Shown: positions 17,991 through 33,882, numbered from the stretch's first letter. The stretch is 59,250 nucleotides of DNA from an uncultured Raoultella sp. (GCA_900759445.1 CAAEVH010000022.1:1-59250); one strand, 5' to 3'. Numbers and translations: made by a program. The notes: a model not told the origin generated them from the sequence alone.

Positions 17991-18025
17991 CGGGCTCAAC
18001 GGCGAATGATAAGCCGTTGGGCCCG
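17991..18025. terminator. dsdA/yidG convergent terminator
   Basis: Hairpin with arms CAACGGC (17997-18003) and GCCGTTG (18013-18019), extended by CGGGC and GCCCG. It lies between the dsdA and yidG stops. No long T run, so moderate confidence. Confidence 0.55.
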
Positions 18026-18032
18026 CTTTCCG

Positions 18033-18395
18033 CTATGTCACATTCTGCAGAAATAACGCGATCTGCCGCAGGTGCGTAGCCGCAAACATGAGCGATAGCG
18101 AAAGGACGGCGACGGCAATGAAAAACTTGTCACGTATCGCCTGCGGCTGAACAAAATCACTTGCGTCAACATCCATCAGATTACGGCGCCGCGTATAGCC
18201 CCAGAGCACAATAGCCGCTATCGCCAGTACGCCAATCGATAGCCAGAACAGCACCCCCGCGCTATGCCAGTTATGTTTGATCGCCAGCGCCATCAGCGCC
18301 GCGTAGCCCAGCAACGTTCGAAACCAGGCCAGCGATGTCCGCTCCGGCTGCAGCCCCGGATCGCTTTCCCGCCGCGCCCGGCGCCTATCCGCCAT
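18033..18395 (-). CDS. yidG: YidG, DUF202 inner-membrane protein
   Basis: A 120-residue protein with three predicted membrane segments and a DUF202 signature (GLQPERTSLAWFRTLLGYAAL, residues 14-34), equal in length to E. coli YidG. The function is unknown. It overlaps the end of the related gene yidH by 11 bases, so the pair is co-translated. E. coli yidF, which lies next to yidG there, is absent here and its place is taken by dsd genes. Confidence 0.92.
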   Translation of the reverse strand: MADRRRARRESDPGLQPERTSLAWFRTLLGYAALMALAIKHNWHSAGVLFWLSIGVLAIAAIVLWGYTRRRNLMDVDASDFVQPQAIRDKFFIAVAVLSLSLMFAATHLRQIALFLQNVT

Positions 18396-18732
18396 AGAGC
18401 ACCAGCGCCATCACCACCCCCACCACGATCATCAATAAGACGCTAATGACCAGCAGCGTTCTGGTATAAGGCAGATCCTGCTTCAGGCGCATCGCTTTTT
18501 CGTTACTCAGCCAGCGCAGGTAGCCATAAATTGCCAGGCCGCCGGCAAACAGACATAGCAACAGCGCCAGCACTTCGCGAATCAGCGGCGTGGCAAAATC
18601 CGGCGCCAGCTGATCTAAGCCAACCCCGGCGGCAAGAAAACCTAATGCCGTGCGGATCCACGCCAGAAAAGTACGTTCGTTGGCCAGCGAGAAGCGGTAA
18701 TCCGGCGCTTCGCCGACGTGAGAAATTTTCAT
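18385..18732 (-). CDS. yidH: YidH, DUF202 inner-membrane protein
   Basis: A 115-residue membrane protein, the same size as E. coli YidH, with the DUF202 start RFSLANERTFLAWIRTALGF at residues 13-32 and three membrane segments. Function unknown. It pairs with yidG, and the two probably form a complex or duplicated unit (inference from overlap and homology). Confidence 0.93.
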   Translation of the reverse strand: MKISHVGEAPDYRFSLANERTFLAWIRTALGFLAAGVGLDQLAPDFATPLIREVLALLLCLFAGGLAIYGYLRWLSNEKAMRLKQDLPYTRTLLVISVLLMIVVGVVMALVLYGG

Positions 18733-18805
18733 CAGGGTTCCTTGTTCGTAGCGCGAGCAGGCTTCAGCATAGCGTAATTTGTTACGAACAGGGGAGCAGC
18801 GAAAG

Positions 18806-18830
18806 AACCGGCACCCGATGGATGCCGGTT
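18806..18830 (-). terminator. aglB 3' hairpin
   Basis: On the minus strand AACCGGCA-9-TGCCGGTT is followed by CTTTC, 11 bases after the aglB stop. The T run is short. Confidence 0.55.
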
Positions 18831-18840
18831 GAGGCGAGGA

Positions 18841-21782
<2,942 letters not shown>

Positions 21783-21931
21783 TTTAAAATCCTCATTTAA
21801 CAACCAGTAGGGTAAGAGGCCTTATTTGTCTTGAGTATCGGCCTAAAGCGAGAATAGGAATTTACCCGTCCGACAACATGCGATGGCGTTGCGATTCGTG
21901 ATCGCTTTCATGGTTTTAATTTCCACAATGT

Positions 21932-21959
21932 TGTCTACTTTTTTAAGTAAAAATAGACA
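21932..21959. promoter_or_regulatory. Candidate operator between aglA and its regulator
   Basis: An inverted repeat: TGTCTA (21932-21937) and TAGACA (21954-21959) with T-rich and A-rich inner flanks. The TGTCTA/TAGACA type is common for HutC-branch GntR repressors. A weak CRP-like site (CGTGA-6-TCATG, 21897-21912) lies beside it, on the aglA side. The rest of the 298-base spacer shows no gene. Confidence 0.55.
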
Positions 21960-22080
21960 TCATGAATTACACTGATTAAAACATCAGGGTGAATTAATCA
22001 TATCTTTATGTATTTAAAGTAATTATTAATAACACCCATTGGTAACAATGCCTTTTGAAAAGTGGAACAGAGGTCTACTG

Positions 22081-22827
22081 GTGATCTATAAATCTATCGC
22101 AGACAGATTGCGCCTTCGGCTGAATTCCTCCGATTTCAATATCGGCAGCCCGCTACCGGGAGAGAAAAAACTGGCAGAAGAGTTCGGCGTGGCGCGGATG
22201 ACAATCCGCAAAGCTATCGAACTGCTGATTAGCTGGGGACTGGTCGTTCGCCGCCACGGATCCGGCACCTTTGTCGCCCGTAAAGATGTGCATCACGAGA
22301 CCACTAATCTCACCGGTCTGGCGGAAGTGTTACGCAAGCAAGGTAAAGAGGTGGTCAGCGAGGTGCTGATCTTCGAAGTCATGCCGGCGCCGCCGGCAAT
22401 TGCCAGCCAGCTACGGATACAAATCAATGAACGGATCTACTTTTCACGCCGGGTGCGTTACGTGGACGGCAAACCTCTGATGCTGGAAGACAGCTATATG
22501 CCGGTCAAACTGTTCCGTAACCTGTCGCTGGTGCATCTGGAAGGGTCAAAATTCGATTACATTGAGAAAGAGTGCGGGATAACCATTAGCGGTAACTATG
22601 AAAGCCTGACGCCGGTGCTGGCGGACAAGCAGCTGGCCCGGTCAATGAATGTGCCGGAACAGACGCCGCTGCTGCGGATTACCTCGCTTTCCTACAGCGA
22701 CAGCGGTGAGTTTCTGAACTATTCGGTGATGTTCCGCAACGCCAGTGAATACCAGGTGGACTACCATCTGCGGCGCGTCCACCTGGAGACGCCGTTAACT
22801 CATCCCCCAGAACAACACGGCCAGTAG
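22081..22827 (+). CDS. yidP: GntR-family regulator (YidP/AglR type)
   Basis: A 248-residue GntR/HutC regulator. The winged helix-turn-helix is at about residues 8-70 ([20 protein letters not shown]) and the UTRA effector domain at about 90-235. It resembles E. coli YidP strongly. The start is a GTG at 22081 ([10 protein letters not shown], matching MIYKSIAERL) with AGAGG before it; an upstream ATG at 22048 lacks a ribosome site. Divergent from aglAB, so it is the likely local repressor. Its 3' end overlaps the convergent yidE gene by 33 bases. Confidence 0.88.
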   Translation: MIYKSIADRLRLRLNSSDFNIGSPLPGEKKLAEEFGVARMTIRKAIELLISWGLVVRRHGSGTFVARKDVHHETTNLTGLAEVLRKQGKEVVSEVLIFEVMPAPPAIASQLRIQINERIYFSRRVRYVDGKPLMLEDSYMPVKLFRNLSLVHLEGSKFDYIEKECGITISGNYESLTPVLADKQLARSMNVPEQTPLLRITSLSYSDSGEFLNYSVMFRNASEYQVDYHLRRVHLETPLTHPPEQHGQ

Positions 22828-24456
22828 CTGCGGCGTAATGATGCGCAAAAACATCACCAGCGGATAGACCGTGGCATACGAGAGCGCCGCGGCTCCGCTG
22901 GTGGCATGCAGATTGTTGGCAAACGCCAGTGCCGGTGGGTCGGTCATCGACCCGGCCAGCATGCCGCACAGGGTCAGGTAGTTCATCTTCAGCAGCAGCC
23001 GCGCCAGAATGCCTACCGTTAGCAGCGGAATCGCGGTAATAAAAATGCCGTAGGCAATCCAGCTCAGCCCGTCGCCTGCGGTCAGCGTTTCGACAAAATC
23101 ACCGCCGGACTTCAGCCCGACGACCGCCAGAAAGAGCACAATCCCCAGCTCACGCAGCGCGAGGTTGGCGCTCGGCGGCATAAACCAGTAGAGCTTCCCG
23201 ATACTGCCGATTCGCCCGAGGATCAGCGCCATAATCAGCGGGCCACCGGCCAGCCCCAGCTTCAACGCCACCGGGAAGCCGGGAACAAACAGCGGGACAG
23301 AACCCAGCAAAACCCCCAGGCCAATGCCGATAAACACCGGCAGCATCTGAACCTGCTGCAATTTTTGCTGTGCATTACCCAGCTCGGCGGCAACCGCATC
23401 AATGGCTTCCGGACGGCCAACCAGGTTAAGAATATCACCGAACTGCAGGCTGGCATGGCTGCTGGCCACCAGCTCAACCCCGGCGCGATTAAGCCGCGAA
23501 ATCACCACGTCATAACGCTGTTTAAAATGCAGGTCGCGGATCCGCTTACCTAATACCTTCTCATTGGTGACCACTACCCGCTCAACTTTCAAATCGGTGC
23601 CGCGGGTTGAAAGCGAGGTGGAAACTTCCTTACCGATAACCAACTGCGCGTTGTGCAAATCCTCCGGGCGCCCGACCAGGTGCAGGAGGTCGCCGGTTTG
23701 AATTAAGGTCCCCGGAGCCGGCACCATCAGCAGATCATCACGTTTGAGACGGGAGCAAATCAGCTTATCGCTGTTGAGCATCGGCACGTCCTGAATCGCC
23801 ATATTGTTCAGGTTCGGGTTTTCAACCCGGACGTTAATCGTTTGCAGAACCGCGAGTCCGTTCCCGCTGCTCTCATCAAACTGCTGAGCCTCTTTTTCGA
23901 CGTTAACGCGAAAGAACAGACGCACCAGCCACATGGTCAGCAAAATGCCGCAAATACCAAACGGATAGGCCATGGCATAGCTCATCCCCATCTGATCGAC
24001 AACGTCAAACGGTACGCCAAGATCGCGCAGAATTTGCTGCCCGGCCCCCAGCGCTGGCGTATTAGTGACTGCGCCGGAGAAAATACCGAGCACCACCGGC
24101 AGCGGGATATCAAAGAGCTTATGCAGCACTGCGGTCACCAGCCCCCCAAGGATGACAATCAGGATGGCAAAGAGATTGAGCCGTAGCCCGGAGACGCGCA
24201 GCGAGGCGAAGAAACCCGGCCCCACCTGGATGCCGATGGTATAGACGAAGAGAATCAGGCCAAATTCCTGAATAAAGTGCAGCATCGGGCTGCTAAGCGC
24301 GATACCCGCCTGGTCCACAAAGTGGCCAACGATAATGCCGCCAAACAGCACGCCGCCAATGCCAAACCCGACGCCGCGAATTTTGACATTGCCGATCCAC
24401 AATCCGACTACCGCCACCAGCGCCAGAACGCTAACGGTCAATGCTATATCACTCAT
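22795..24456 (-). CDS. yidE: YidE, putative AspT/YidE-type transporter
   Basis: A 553-residue inner-membrane protein, the same length and sequence type as E. coli YidE. About 5-6 membrane segments come first, then two RCK_C (TrkA-C) domains (around residues 190-370), then about 5-6 more membrane segments. It belongs to the aspartate-alanine exchanger superfamily, but no substrate is known for YidE. Tail-to-tail overlap with the GntR gene on the other strand. Confidence 0.93.
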   Translation of the reverse strand: MSDIALTVSVLALVAVVGLWIGNVKIRGVGFGIGGVLFGGIIVGHFVDQAGIALSSPMLHFIQEFGLILFVYTIGIQVGPGFFASLRVSGLRLNLFAILIVILGGLVTAVLHKLFDIPLPVVLGIFSGAVTNTPALGAGQQILRDLGVPFDVVDQMGMSYAMAYPFGICGILLTMWLVRLFFRVNVEKEAQQFDESSGNGLAVLQTINVRVENPNLNNMAIQDVPMLNSDKLICSRLKRDDLLMVPAPGTLIQTGDLLHLVGRPEDLHNAQLVIGKEVSTSLSTRGTDLKVERVVVTNEKVLGKRIRDLHFKQRYDVVISRLNRAGVELVASSHASLQFGDILNLVGRPEAIDAVAAELGNAQQKLQQVQMLPVFIGIGLGVLLGSVPLFVPGFPVALKLGLAGGPLIMALILGRIGSIGKLYWFMPPSANLALRELGIVLFLAVVGLKSGGDFVETLTAGDGLSWIAYGIFITAIPLLTVGILARLLLKMNYLTLCGMLAGSMTDPPALAFANNLHATSGAAALSYATVYPLVMFLRIITPQLLAVLFWGMS

Positions 24457-24602
24457 CGTCTGTTCCCTGTGAATAACATTATCAATATCATGGATTATGG
24501 CTTAAGCCTCCGGGCCTGTATGCAGCCTGGCGCACAATAATCGGCGGGTCATCTGAACGGTGTAGATCGGCGGGAAACGGCGGGCTGCCCTTTATAACGG
24601 CC

Positions 24603-24630
24603 AAAAAAAAGCCCCGATCATCGGGGCTTT
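24603..24630 (-). terminator. ibpAB terminator
   Basis: On the minus strand AGCCCCGA-3-TCGGGGCT is followed by eight T residues, 16 bases after the ibpB stop. A strong intrinsic terminator. Confidence 0.9.
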
Positions 24631-24645
24631 CTCTGTCGTTTCGAC

Positions 24646-25074
24646 TTAGCTGTCGAGCGCCGGACGCTCGCTAATCGCGATACGCTGCGGGATAACCACT
24701 TCCGGCTCGTTACGGGTTAAATCAATGTGCAGCAACCCGTTATTGAATGTGGCACCAGAGACTTCCATATTTTCAGCCAGGGTAAAGCTCAGGCTAAAGG
24801 CCTGACTGACTAACCCCTGGTGCAGCCATTTCGTTTCTTTGTCAGCCTGCTGCGGCGTACCTTTCACGCTCAGGCGCGTCCCTTCCAGCTGAATATCCAG
24901 ATCTTCCTGACGGAAACCGGCCAGCGCAAGGGTAATGCGATAGTGGTTATCGTCGCTTTTTTCAATGTTATACGGCGGGAAGCTCTGGCTTTCGCTGGTG
25001 GTTTGCAGTGCATTGGCCAGTTTGTCAAAACCGATCCATTGACGCAGCAGTGGGGATAAATCGTAGTTACGCAT
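24646..25074 (-). CDS. ibpB: IbpB, small heat-shock chaperone
   Basis: A 142-residue alpha-crystallin-type holdase, the same length as E. coli IbpB. The alpha-crystallin domain covers about 35-125 ([24 protein letters not shown] segment). It binds unfolding proteins and inclusion bodies together with IbpA for later refolding by DnaK and ClpB. It follows ibpA after 115 bases in the same direction and has its own thermometer-like leader. Confidence 0.95.
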   Translation of the reverse strand: MRNYDLSPLLRQWIGFDKLANALQTTSESQSFPPYNIEKSDDNHYRITLALAGFRQEDLDIQLEGTRLSVKGTPQQADKETKWLHQGLVSQAFSLSFTLAENMEVSGATFNNGLLHIDLTRNEPEVVIPQRIAISERPALDS

Positions 25075-25110
25075 AATGTAATTCTCCTTCTATGAAGCGA
25101 GTTAATCTCT
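25075..25110 (-). promoter_or_regulatory. ibpB leader, ROSE-like RNA thermometer
   Basis: UCGCU (25096-25100) lies 7 bases upstream of the Shine-Dalgarno AGGAG (25084-25088). This is the UYGCU motif of ROSE elements, which masks the ribosome site at low temperature. The whole ibpA-ibpB spacer (25075-25189) is the probable thermometer. Confidence 0.6.
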
Positions 25111-25189
25111 GCAAATCCTGTGGATTCGCATTTGCCCCCTGACGGCGAGCAAGTTGGCAGTATCGGGCCGCACGGCGACCCGGATAAAA

Positions 25190-25603
25190 TTAGTTAATTT
25201 CGATACGGCGCGGTTTGTCCGCTTCCGGAATCACGCGTTCCAGATCGATATACAGCAAGCCGTTCACCAGGTTTGCACCGCGGATATGGATATTTTCCGC
25301 CAACTGGAATTTGCGCTCAAAGTTGCGTTCCGCAATGCCCTGATAAAGATAGGTACGTTCTTTCTGCTCGGTTGCATGGGCGCCTTTGACGACCAGCAAA
25401 TTATCCTGCGCGGTGATCTCCAGTTCGCTCTCGGCAAAACCGGCCACGGCAATAGCGATGCGATAATGGTTTTCATCTACCAGCTCGACGTTATACGGAG
25501 GGTAGCCGCCATTACTCTGACTCTGATTGTTTTCTAACAGATTAAAAAGGCGGTCAAAACCAATAGCAGAACGATACAGCGGAGAGAGATCGAAATTACG
25601 CAT
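25190..25603 (-). CDS. ibpA: IbpA, small heat-shock chaperone
   Basis: A 137-residue small heat-shock protein matching E. coli IbpA (137): [20 protein letters not shown], an alpha-crystallin domain at about 35-125 and the C-terminal tail KPRRIEIN with an I-x-I motif. It forms mixed assemblies with IbpB that keep aggregated proteins refoldable. First gene of ibpAB, with a sigma32-type promoter and a ROSE-like leader upstream. Confidence 0.96.
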   Translation of the reverse strand: MRNFDLSPLYRSAIGFDRLFNLLENNQSQSNGGYPPYNVELVDENHYRIAIAVAGFAESELEITAQDNLLVVKGAHATEQKERTYLYQGIAERNFERKFQLAENIHIRGANLVNGLLYIDLERVIPEADKPRRIEIN

Positions 25604-25737
25604 AATAAAAAGCTCCTGAAATCAGCGAGAATTTATGACCTTCCATCATGGACAGGTCGTTATTACCCGGAATACCCCGCAGGCGTATCCTCATCGGGTC
25701 ACATTTCTAAAATGTGGCTCATTCCGCCGTTTTCAAG
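25604..25737 (-). promoter_or_regulatory. ibpA sigma32 promoter and ROSE-like leader
   Basis: On the minus strand CTTGAA (25732-25737), 15 bases and CACATTTT (25709-25716) fit the heat-shock sigma32 consensus (CTTGAAA...CCCATNT). The leader ends with UCGCU (25624-25628) 6 bases before the Shine-Dalgarno AGGAG (25613-25617), the ROSE pairing motif. Both transcription and translation should therefore respond to heat. Confidence 0.75.
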
Positions 25738-25912
25738 CGCAAAAAACCATTTTTTTTTGCAGTTTCCTGTCGATTGCTTAGACTGGGTGGAAAGCACAAA
25801 AGGCAAAATGCGATGCCTGCCACAGTGCGGTGCAATAACGCTAGGCATTCATGGAATGGCTCGATATAACCGATATGAAGGTTACCTCAATGCCCGAAAC
25901 AACGATGGAAGA

Positions 25913-26245
25913 ATGATGAAAAGCGGTCTGTTAAAGCTGGTCCTGTTCAGCGGGATGGTGGGTTTGAGCGGTTGCTCCAGCGTGATGTCACATACCGGTG
26001 GAAAGGAAGGAACCTATCCGGGAACTCGCGCCAGCGCTCAAATGCTGGGAAACAGTGATGCCAACTGGGGAACAAAATCCCTGGTCGCACTCGATATGCC
26101 CTTCACGGCGGTGATGGACACGCTGCTGCTGCCGTGGGATATGTTCCGTACCGACAGCTCGATAAAATCACGCGTCGAGAAAAGTGAGAAGAGCTCGCTG
26201 GCGACCAACGCCGTGATTCCACCAGCGGCCATGCCAGCGCCTTGA
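25913..26245 (+). CDS. yidQ: YidQ, DUF1375 lipoprotein
   Basis: A 110-residue lipoprotein, matching E. coli YidQ (110). The signal segment ends in the lipobox LSGC with the lipidated Cys near residue 22, followed by SSVMSHTGGKEGTYPGTRAS and DMPFTAVMDTLLLPWD. Function unknown. The open frame reaches back to 25712, but the ATG at 25913 with GGAAG before it gives a proper signal peptide. Divergent from ibpA and convergent with yidR, 1 base apart. Confidence 0.9.
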   Translation: MMKSGLLKLVLFSGMVGLSGCSSVMSHTGGKEGTYPGTRASAQMLGNSDANWGTKSLVALDMPFTAVMDTLLLPWDMFRTDSSIKSRVEKSEKSSLATNAVIPPAAMPAP

Positions 26246-26246
26246 T

Positions 26247-27515
26247 TTAAAACTCGACGTCGGTTATCCACAGCTGGCGATAGCCATTCACATCTTGCAT
26301 CCAGGCAAGGTGTTTCCCGTCCGGTGAAAACACCACAGCATCCGCTGAAGGTGGGTTTTCATGATCGGCAGTCAAAAATGTAATTTCACCGCTCCGGGCA
26401 TGACAGATAGCCATGCGGTTATCCAGCACAAATCCCAGCCACTCCCCTGACGGGTGCCAGTTAAAAGCCGATTGAATATCATTAACATTGTGGGTTAACT
26501 GCCGCAGATCGCGCCCCTGGGGGGAGATCAGCCAGAGTTGCACCACTCCCGCCTCGTCGCGCATCAGGAAGGCAATCTGCGTTGCCTGCGGGTTGGCCCG
26601 CACCCAGTGCCGCGGCGTATTGACCAGCCCCGGATAGCGTCGATGGTGAGTAAACGTTAAACGTCGCTGCATCACTCCGGCCGGCGGTGCAGGCATGGTG
26701 GTCTCCGTACCGGCCAGCGGCGTATCGCCCTGTTGCTTCCAGCCCCGCTCGCTCTCCGGGAGCGTCACAATAAACAGCTCAGGGATTCTGGCGCCATTGG
26801 TCGACAGCGTATCGCCGATAAATGCCAGCGCATGGTTCCCCACCCAGCCTTCTTCATAGGCGCGGTTAATCTCATCGCTGCCCGGCACCGGCGTCGGCGT
26901 TGTCCGGCTGACCAGCACGCTCCAGTGGCTGCCGCTATATTCACGCGGATGCTGCCCGTGCGGTGTGACCGGGCCATAAGGGGTCGCGACGCCGACGTTT
27001 CGCAGGTCAAGGGAGGCCGAACGTTGGTGCAGGACATGATCGTTATAAGTAAAGCTGACGAACTGCCCGTTTGGGCTATAGACATGGACATGGCTGCCGC
27101 CGCGCAGCGCGCCCGGCGTATACGGTGCGGTGATATCCATCGCCTCAAGGTTGTGCGTCGCGCCCTGATACGTCACCACGCCGCGGCGATGGTGGAAATC
27201 ATACTGCCAGTTTTCATCCGGGTGTTCCGGACCATGTATAAAGACGTATTTATCCATCGCAGGATGAACGGTCACCACACCAACATGCGCCCCGTGTTCC
27301 GCACCATAGAGGATCTCTACGGCCCCGGTTTGCACATTAACCCGTTCAATCGTCTTTCCGGTAAAGGAGGCTCCCGACGGACGAACGTCAAAGGCCAGCC
27401 ACTGGCTGTCCGCAGTCCAGGTGCGCGTGTTGGTTAGCTGATGATGGCGGGGAGCAAAGGTGACTTGTTTCATAGAGATACCCTGATGCACAACGTTCAC
27501 ATCAGGGTATAGCAT
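26247..27515 (-). CDS. yidR: YidR, DUF3748 WD40-like protein
   Basis: A 422-residue cytoplasmic protein of the TolB/WD40-like DUF3748 family, similar to E. coli YidR (415). Repeated blade motifs are visible, for example FNWHPSGEWLGFVLDN and VFSPDGKHLAWMQDV near the end. Function unknown. An inner ATG at 27473 (MKQVTFAPRHH) has AGGG before it and may be used. The outer start is given because the upstream peptide YPDVNVVHQGISMKQ is conserved with the E. coli protein, with only conservative changes. Confidence 0.88.
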   Translation of the reverse strand: MLYPDVNVVHQGISMKQVTFAPRHHQLTNTRTWTADSQWLAFDVRPSGASFTGKTIERVNVQTGAVEILYGAEHGAHVGVVTVHPAMDKYVFIHGPEHPDENWQYDFHHRRGVVTYQGATHNLEAMDITAPYTPGALRGGSHVHVYSPNGQFVSFTYNDHVLHQRSASLDLRNVGVATPYGPVTPHGQHPREYSGSHWSVLVSRTTPTPVPGSDEINRAYEEGWVGNHALAFIGDTLSTNGARIPELFIVTLPESERGWKQQGDTPLAGTETTMPAPPAGVMQRRLTFTHHRRYPGLVNTPRHWVRANPQATQIAFLMRDEAGVVQLWLISPQGRDLRQLTHNVNDIQSAFNWHPSGEWLGFVLDNRMAICHARSGEITFLTADHENPPSADAVVFSPDGKHLAWMQDVNGYRQLWITDVEF

Positions 27516-27812
27516 CGGACAGAATTAACCTACACGTTTAACATCGCCCGTCGGCAGGATACCGGAGTGGCCCCGGCAACGCGATTGCAGCGCTACAGAC
27601 CAGAACCGGGCCGGGATAACGCGCACAAACCAGGCAAGCGCAGGAAAACGTTGCTTATTCCCGCTTTAGTGGTGCCAAATCGCGCCTGAATGTGAGCGGA
27701 TGTTCCAGCCCGAATGCAGCGACCGACGTCGACTATGGCGATGTAAACCACGAGAGTAAACCGCGACACCACGGTACTTCTGCAGGTGGATTCACAAGGA
27801 CAGAACCCGACA
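27516..27812. other. Intergenic stretch without recognised gene
   Basis: 297 bases between yidR and the outer-membrane protein gene. Short frames exist on both strands, but none has a ribosome site or a recognisable product. No hairpin terminator or repeat was clear. E. coli carries cbrA and the dgo genes about here; no remnant was seen. Confidence 0.5.
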
Positions 27813-28946
27813 TCAGAAGGCTTCACCGACCTGGAAGTAAAAGCCGCTGCTGCCTTTGCCGATACCATAGTCGAGGCGAATATTCACCCGCGGTTTAAAT
27901 TCAAAGCGATAGCCAACGCCCGCCGTCGGTAGCCAACGGCCGTCATTCAGAGAATCAACGGAAGGTCCCATCGTCCCTGCGCCAACCCAGGCAACAATGC
28001 CATGGCGCCAGGTAAGCTGGCGACGATACTCCAGCTGGGTGCTCAGCACATTTTTATCGCGATAGCGCCCCTGATAATAGCCGCGCATGCGTTCATCGCT
28101 GCCGAGAAGCGGCAGCATGCTCCACGGTACATCGCCGTGGGTAAATACTCCGTCGCTCTCCCAGGCCAGGACGCTTTTGTCGCTGAGCGCGGTGTAGCGG
28201 CTGTAGTGAAGATGCCATTCATCAAATCGGGTATCGCTCCCCAGCCCCGGAGCATAGTGGGTATAGCGGAGGTCCGCATACTGGCCCTGGCGAGGGTTCG
28301 GAACAAAATCCCGATCGTCCCAGTTCACATCGATGCTGAAGCCAGAACTGAATACCGAGGGCCCCTGAGGAGTGCTTTCAATTTTGGGCAAATCGTCGCG
28401 GTCCATCTCATCGGCATTCTGGGCGGCCAGTGACCAGCCCACGCCAAGATACACATTGTCCACCAGCTGTCGATATACGGTGGGCCGCAGCGTCAGTACC
28501 TGCGCGGTATATTTCTCTTTGCCACCGTCGTTATCGGCGGCAGTGAAACCTTGTCCCCAGTAATACGTTGGCGTATTGGCCAGCGAACCTTCGACAAAGA
28601 TGCGCCAGAGATCGTCGGCAAAAAAGGCGTAGTTTTTTACGCTAATACCAAATGCGCCGGTGGAACTGGCGTAGCCGCTGAGCGTTAACGTCGAATTTTG
28701 ACTGACGGTATCGCCGGGATCGGGGCGATACATGCCAACCATTGCGGTGCCGATTCCCAGACCTAGCTCCGGCGTGTAGAACGGCCCGGGCATCACGCCC
28801 CAGTCGATCCCTTTCGAAGCATCAAACTGGTCGCTGGCCCCCAGGTTTTTCAGCCAGTCATCAATATGTTCCTGGCTCAACGCCTGCGCCTGCCCGATAA
28901 AAGAGCATGCGGTACAACACAGAATGACGCTACGCAGCGTGCTCAA
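27813..28946 (-). CDS. BamA/TamA-family outer-membrane beta-barrel protein
   Basis: About 377 residues: signal peptide LSTLRSVILCCTACSFIGQAQ followed by LSQEHIDDWLKNLG, and then a barrel of the Omp85 C-terminal (bacterial surface antigen D15) type. Evidence for the barrel is alternating aromatic strands, the segment VNWDDRDFVPNPRQGQYADL, GVGYRFEFKPRVNIRLDYG and a terminal Phe. No POTRA repeats are visible, so it is unlikely to be an assembly factor. The preferred start is TTG at 28946 (GGAGA upstream); an ATG at 29021 would spoil the signal peptide. It lies where E. coli has dgo genes. Function unknown. Confidence 0.75.
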   Translation of the reverse strand: MSTLRSVILCCTACSFIGQAQALSQEHIDDWLKNLGASDQFDASKGIDWGVMPGPFYTPELGLGIGTAMVGMYRPDPGDTVSQNSTLTLSGYASSTGAFGISVKNYAFFADDLWRIFVEGSLANTPTYYWGQGFTAADNDGGKEKYTAQVLTLRPTVYRQLVDNVYLGVGWSLAAQNADEMDRDDLPKIESTPQGPSVFSSGFSIDVNWDDRDFVPNPRQGQYADLRYTHYAPGLGSDTRFDEWHLHYSRYTALSDKSVLAWESDGVFTHGDVPWSMLPLLGSDERMRGYYQGRYRDKNVLSTQLEYRRQLTWRHGIVAWVGAGTMGPSVDSLNDGRWLPTAGVGYRFEFKPRVNIRLDYGIGKGSSGFYFQVGEAF

Positions 28947-29179
28947 AAACGTTTCTCTCCGAGATAAAGGTGATGACGGCCGGCAATACGAAATCGCGTC
29001 GGGTTTGATTATAGTTGGCATCCGGCGTGGCTTTTTCGAGGGCGGTACGGGTTCATCGATATAAGAAGGAAAGCTTATCGAATTTGCAGCAATGAAGGGG
29101 AGACTTCTGTGCGGACAGGCGTGCGGTGAGGCAAAAATGTCCTAAGCGGTTAATTTAATGCATCATCAAGGCAGAATCA

Positions 29180-29199
29180 GGCCCGAAAACGCCGGGCCT
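29180..29199 (-). terminator. yidA 3' hairpin
   Basis: On the minus strand AGGCCCG-6-CGGGCCT, 11 bases after the yidA stop, with no strong T run. Confidence 0.5.
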
Positions 29200-29209
29200 G
29201 AAGATCGGG

Positions 29210-30022
29210 TCAGGATAAAACGTACTTCTCAATCGCCCAGGCTACACCATCTTCAAGGTTCGATTTGGTGATGAAGTTGGCGGCTTCCTTCACGCTCGGA
29301 ATCGCGTTATCCATCGCCACGCCGACGCCGGCAAACTCAATCATCGCAATGTCGTTTTCCTGATCGCCAATCGCCATGATCTCTTCCTGCTTGATATTCA
29401 GCGCATCGGCCAGAGACTTCACGCCGGTTCCTTTATTAACGCGCTTATCGAGGATTTCGAGGAAGTACGGCGCGCTTTTCAGCACGGTATACTTCTCTTT
29501 GACTTCCGCCGGGATACGGGCGATAGCCTGGTCAAGGATTGCCGGCTCATCGATCATCATCACCTTCAGCAGCTGGATATTCGGGTCCATATTTTCTGCT
29601 TCGCAGAAGACCAGTGGAATCGTCGCCACGTAGGATTCATGCACCGTGTAGTAGCTCACATCGCGGTTCGCGGTGTATAGCGTATTGCGATCGAGAGCAT
29701 GGAAGTGAGAGCCAACATCGCGGGAAAGCTGTTCAAGATAGCGGTAGTCATCATAGCTCAGCGCTGTTTGCGCCACGGTACTGCCGTCGCTTGCCTTCTG
29801 TACTAATGCGCCGTTGTAGGTGATGCAGTAGTCTCCCGGCTGCTCCATGTGCAGCTCTTTCAGATAGCTATGCACACCGGCATACGGACGGCCGGTGGTG
29901 AGCACAACGTTGACGCCACGCGCGCGCGCCGCGGCAATCGCGGTTTTAACAGCAGGAGAGATGGTATGGTCAGGCAGCAGCAGCGTACCGTCCATATCAA
30001 TTGCAATCAGTTTAATAGCCAT
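29210..30022 (-). CDS. yidA: YidA, HAD-superfamily sugar phosphatase
   Basis: A 270-residue Cof-type HAD phosphatase, the same length as E. coli YidA. The nucleophile is Asp9 with Asp11 as acid/base (IAIDMDGTLL), then motif II TTGRP and motif III/IV in GDQENDIAMIE. YidA hydrolyses sugar phosphates such as erythrose 4-phosphate in vitro. It stands alone, upstream of gyrB in the gene order but on its own transcript. Confidence 0.95.
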   Translation of the reverse strand: MAIKLIAIDMDGTLLLPDHTISPAVKTAIAAARARGVNVVLTTGRPYAGVHSYLKELHMEQPGDYCITYNGALVQKASDGSTVAQTALSYDDYRYLEQLSRDVGSHFHALDRNTLYTANRDVSYYTVHESYVATIPLVFCEAENMDPNIQLLKVMMIDEPAILDQAIARIPAEVKEKYTVLKSAPYFLEILDKRVNKGTGVKSLADALNIKQEEIMAIGDQENDIAMIEFAGVGVAMDNAIPSVKEAANFITKSNLEDGVAWAIEKYVLS

Positions 30023-30147
30023 GAGATCCCCAGGTAAGATGAGTCCTGGGCCATGCTAACGCGATTCCGCTCAAAAAACAGCAACAGAAGAAGGGGAAAA
30101 CGAGGATAGGATCGAAACGAGGAATTCCTCTTTTAGGCCGGAGGAAC

Positions 30148-30221
30148 GCCCGGATAGTGGCGCGAGGCGCCCTGTCCGGGCAACATATTCCGCAACCCCG
30201 GCCGGCATCGCGCCACCGGGG
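30148..30221. repeat. REP-like pair between yidA and gyrB
   Basis: Two adjacent REP-type palindromes: GCCCGGAT...TGTCCGGGC (30148-30181) and CCCCGGCCGGC...CCACCGGGG (30196-30221). They sit just after the gyrB stop and can protect its 3' end or bind gyrase, as REP/BIME units do. Confidence 0.65.
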
Positions 30222-30235
30222 ACCAGAAGATGAGC

Positions 30236-33752
<3,517 letters not shown>

Positions 33753-33760
33753 AGTCAGCT

Positions 33761-33882
33761 CATAACCAGGGCATTATCGTCGCAGTTAGTCTGGTTACGG
33801 CCAGCGCGCAGCAACCGGAGCGTACTAAAGTACGTGAGGATTGCGAGCACTGCCCGGAGCCAGAATAACAAGTCAGATAGCC
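33761..33882 (-). repeat. Dispersed enterobacterial repeat, copy B (between dnaN and recF)
   Basis: About 122 bases related to the copy at 8325-8432. The core is the hairpin CGTACT-2-AGTACG with outer arms GCAACC and GGATTGC. It fills the dnaN-recF spacer. Translating across it produces spurious peptides. It may shape mRNA ends between the two genes. Confidence 0.7.

Noticed and set aside
27692..27898. Plus-strand frame beginning MSGCSSPNAATDV, lipoprotein-like
   Set aside because: It starts at a GTG right after an in-frame stop, has no signal peptide before the Cys, and runs antisense into the barrel gene.
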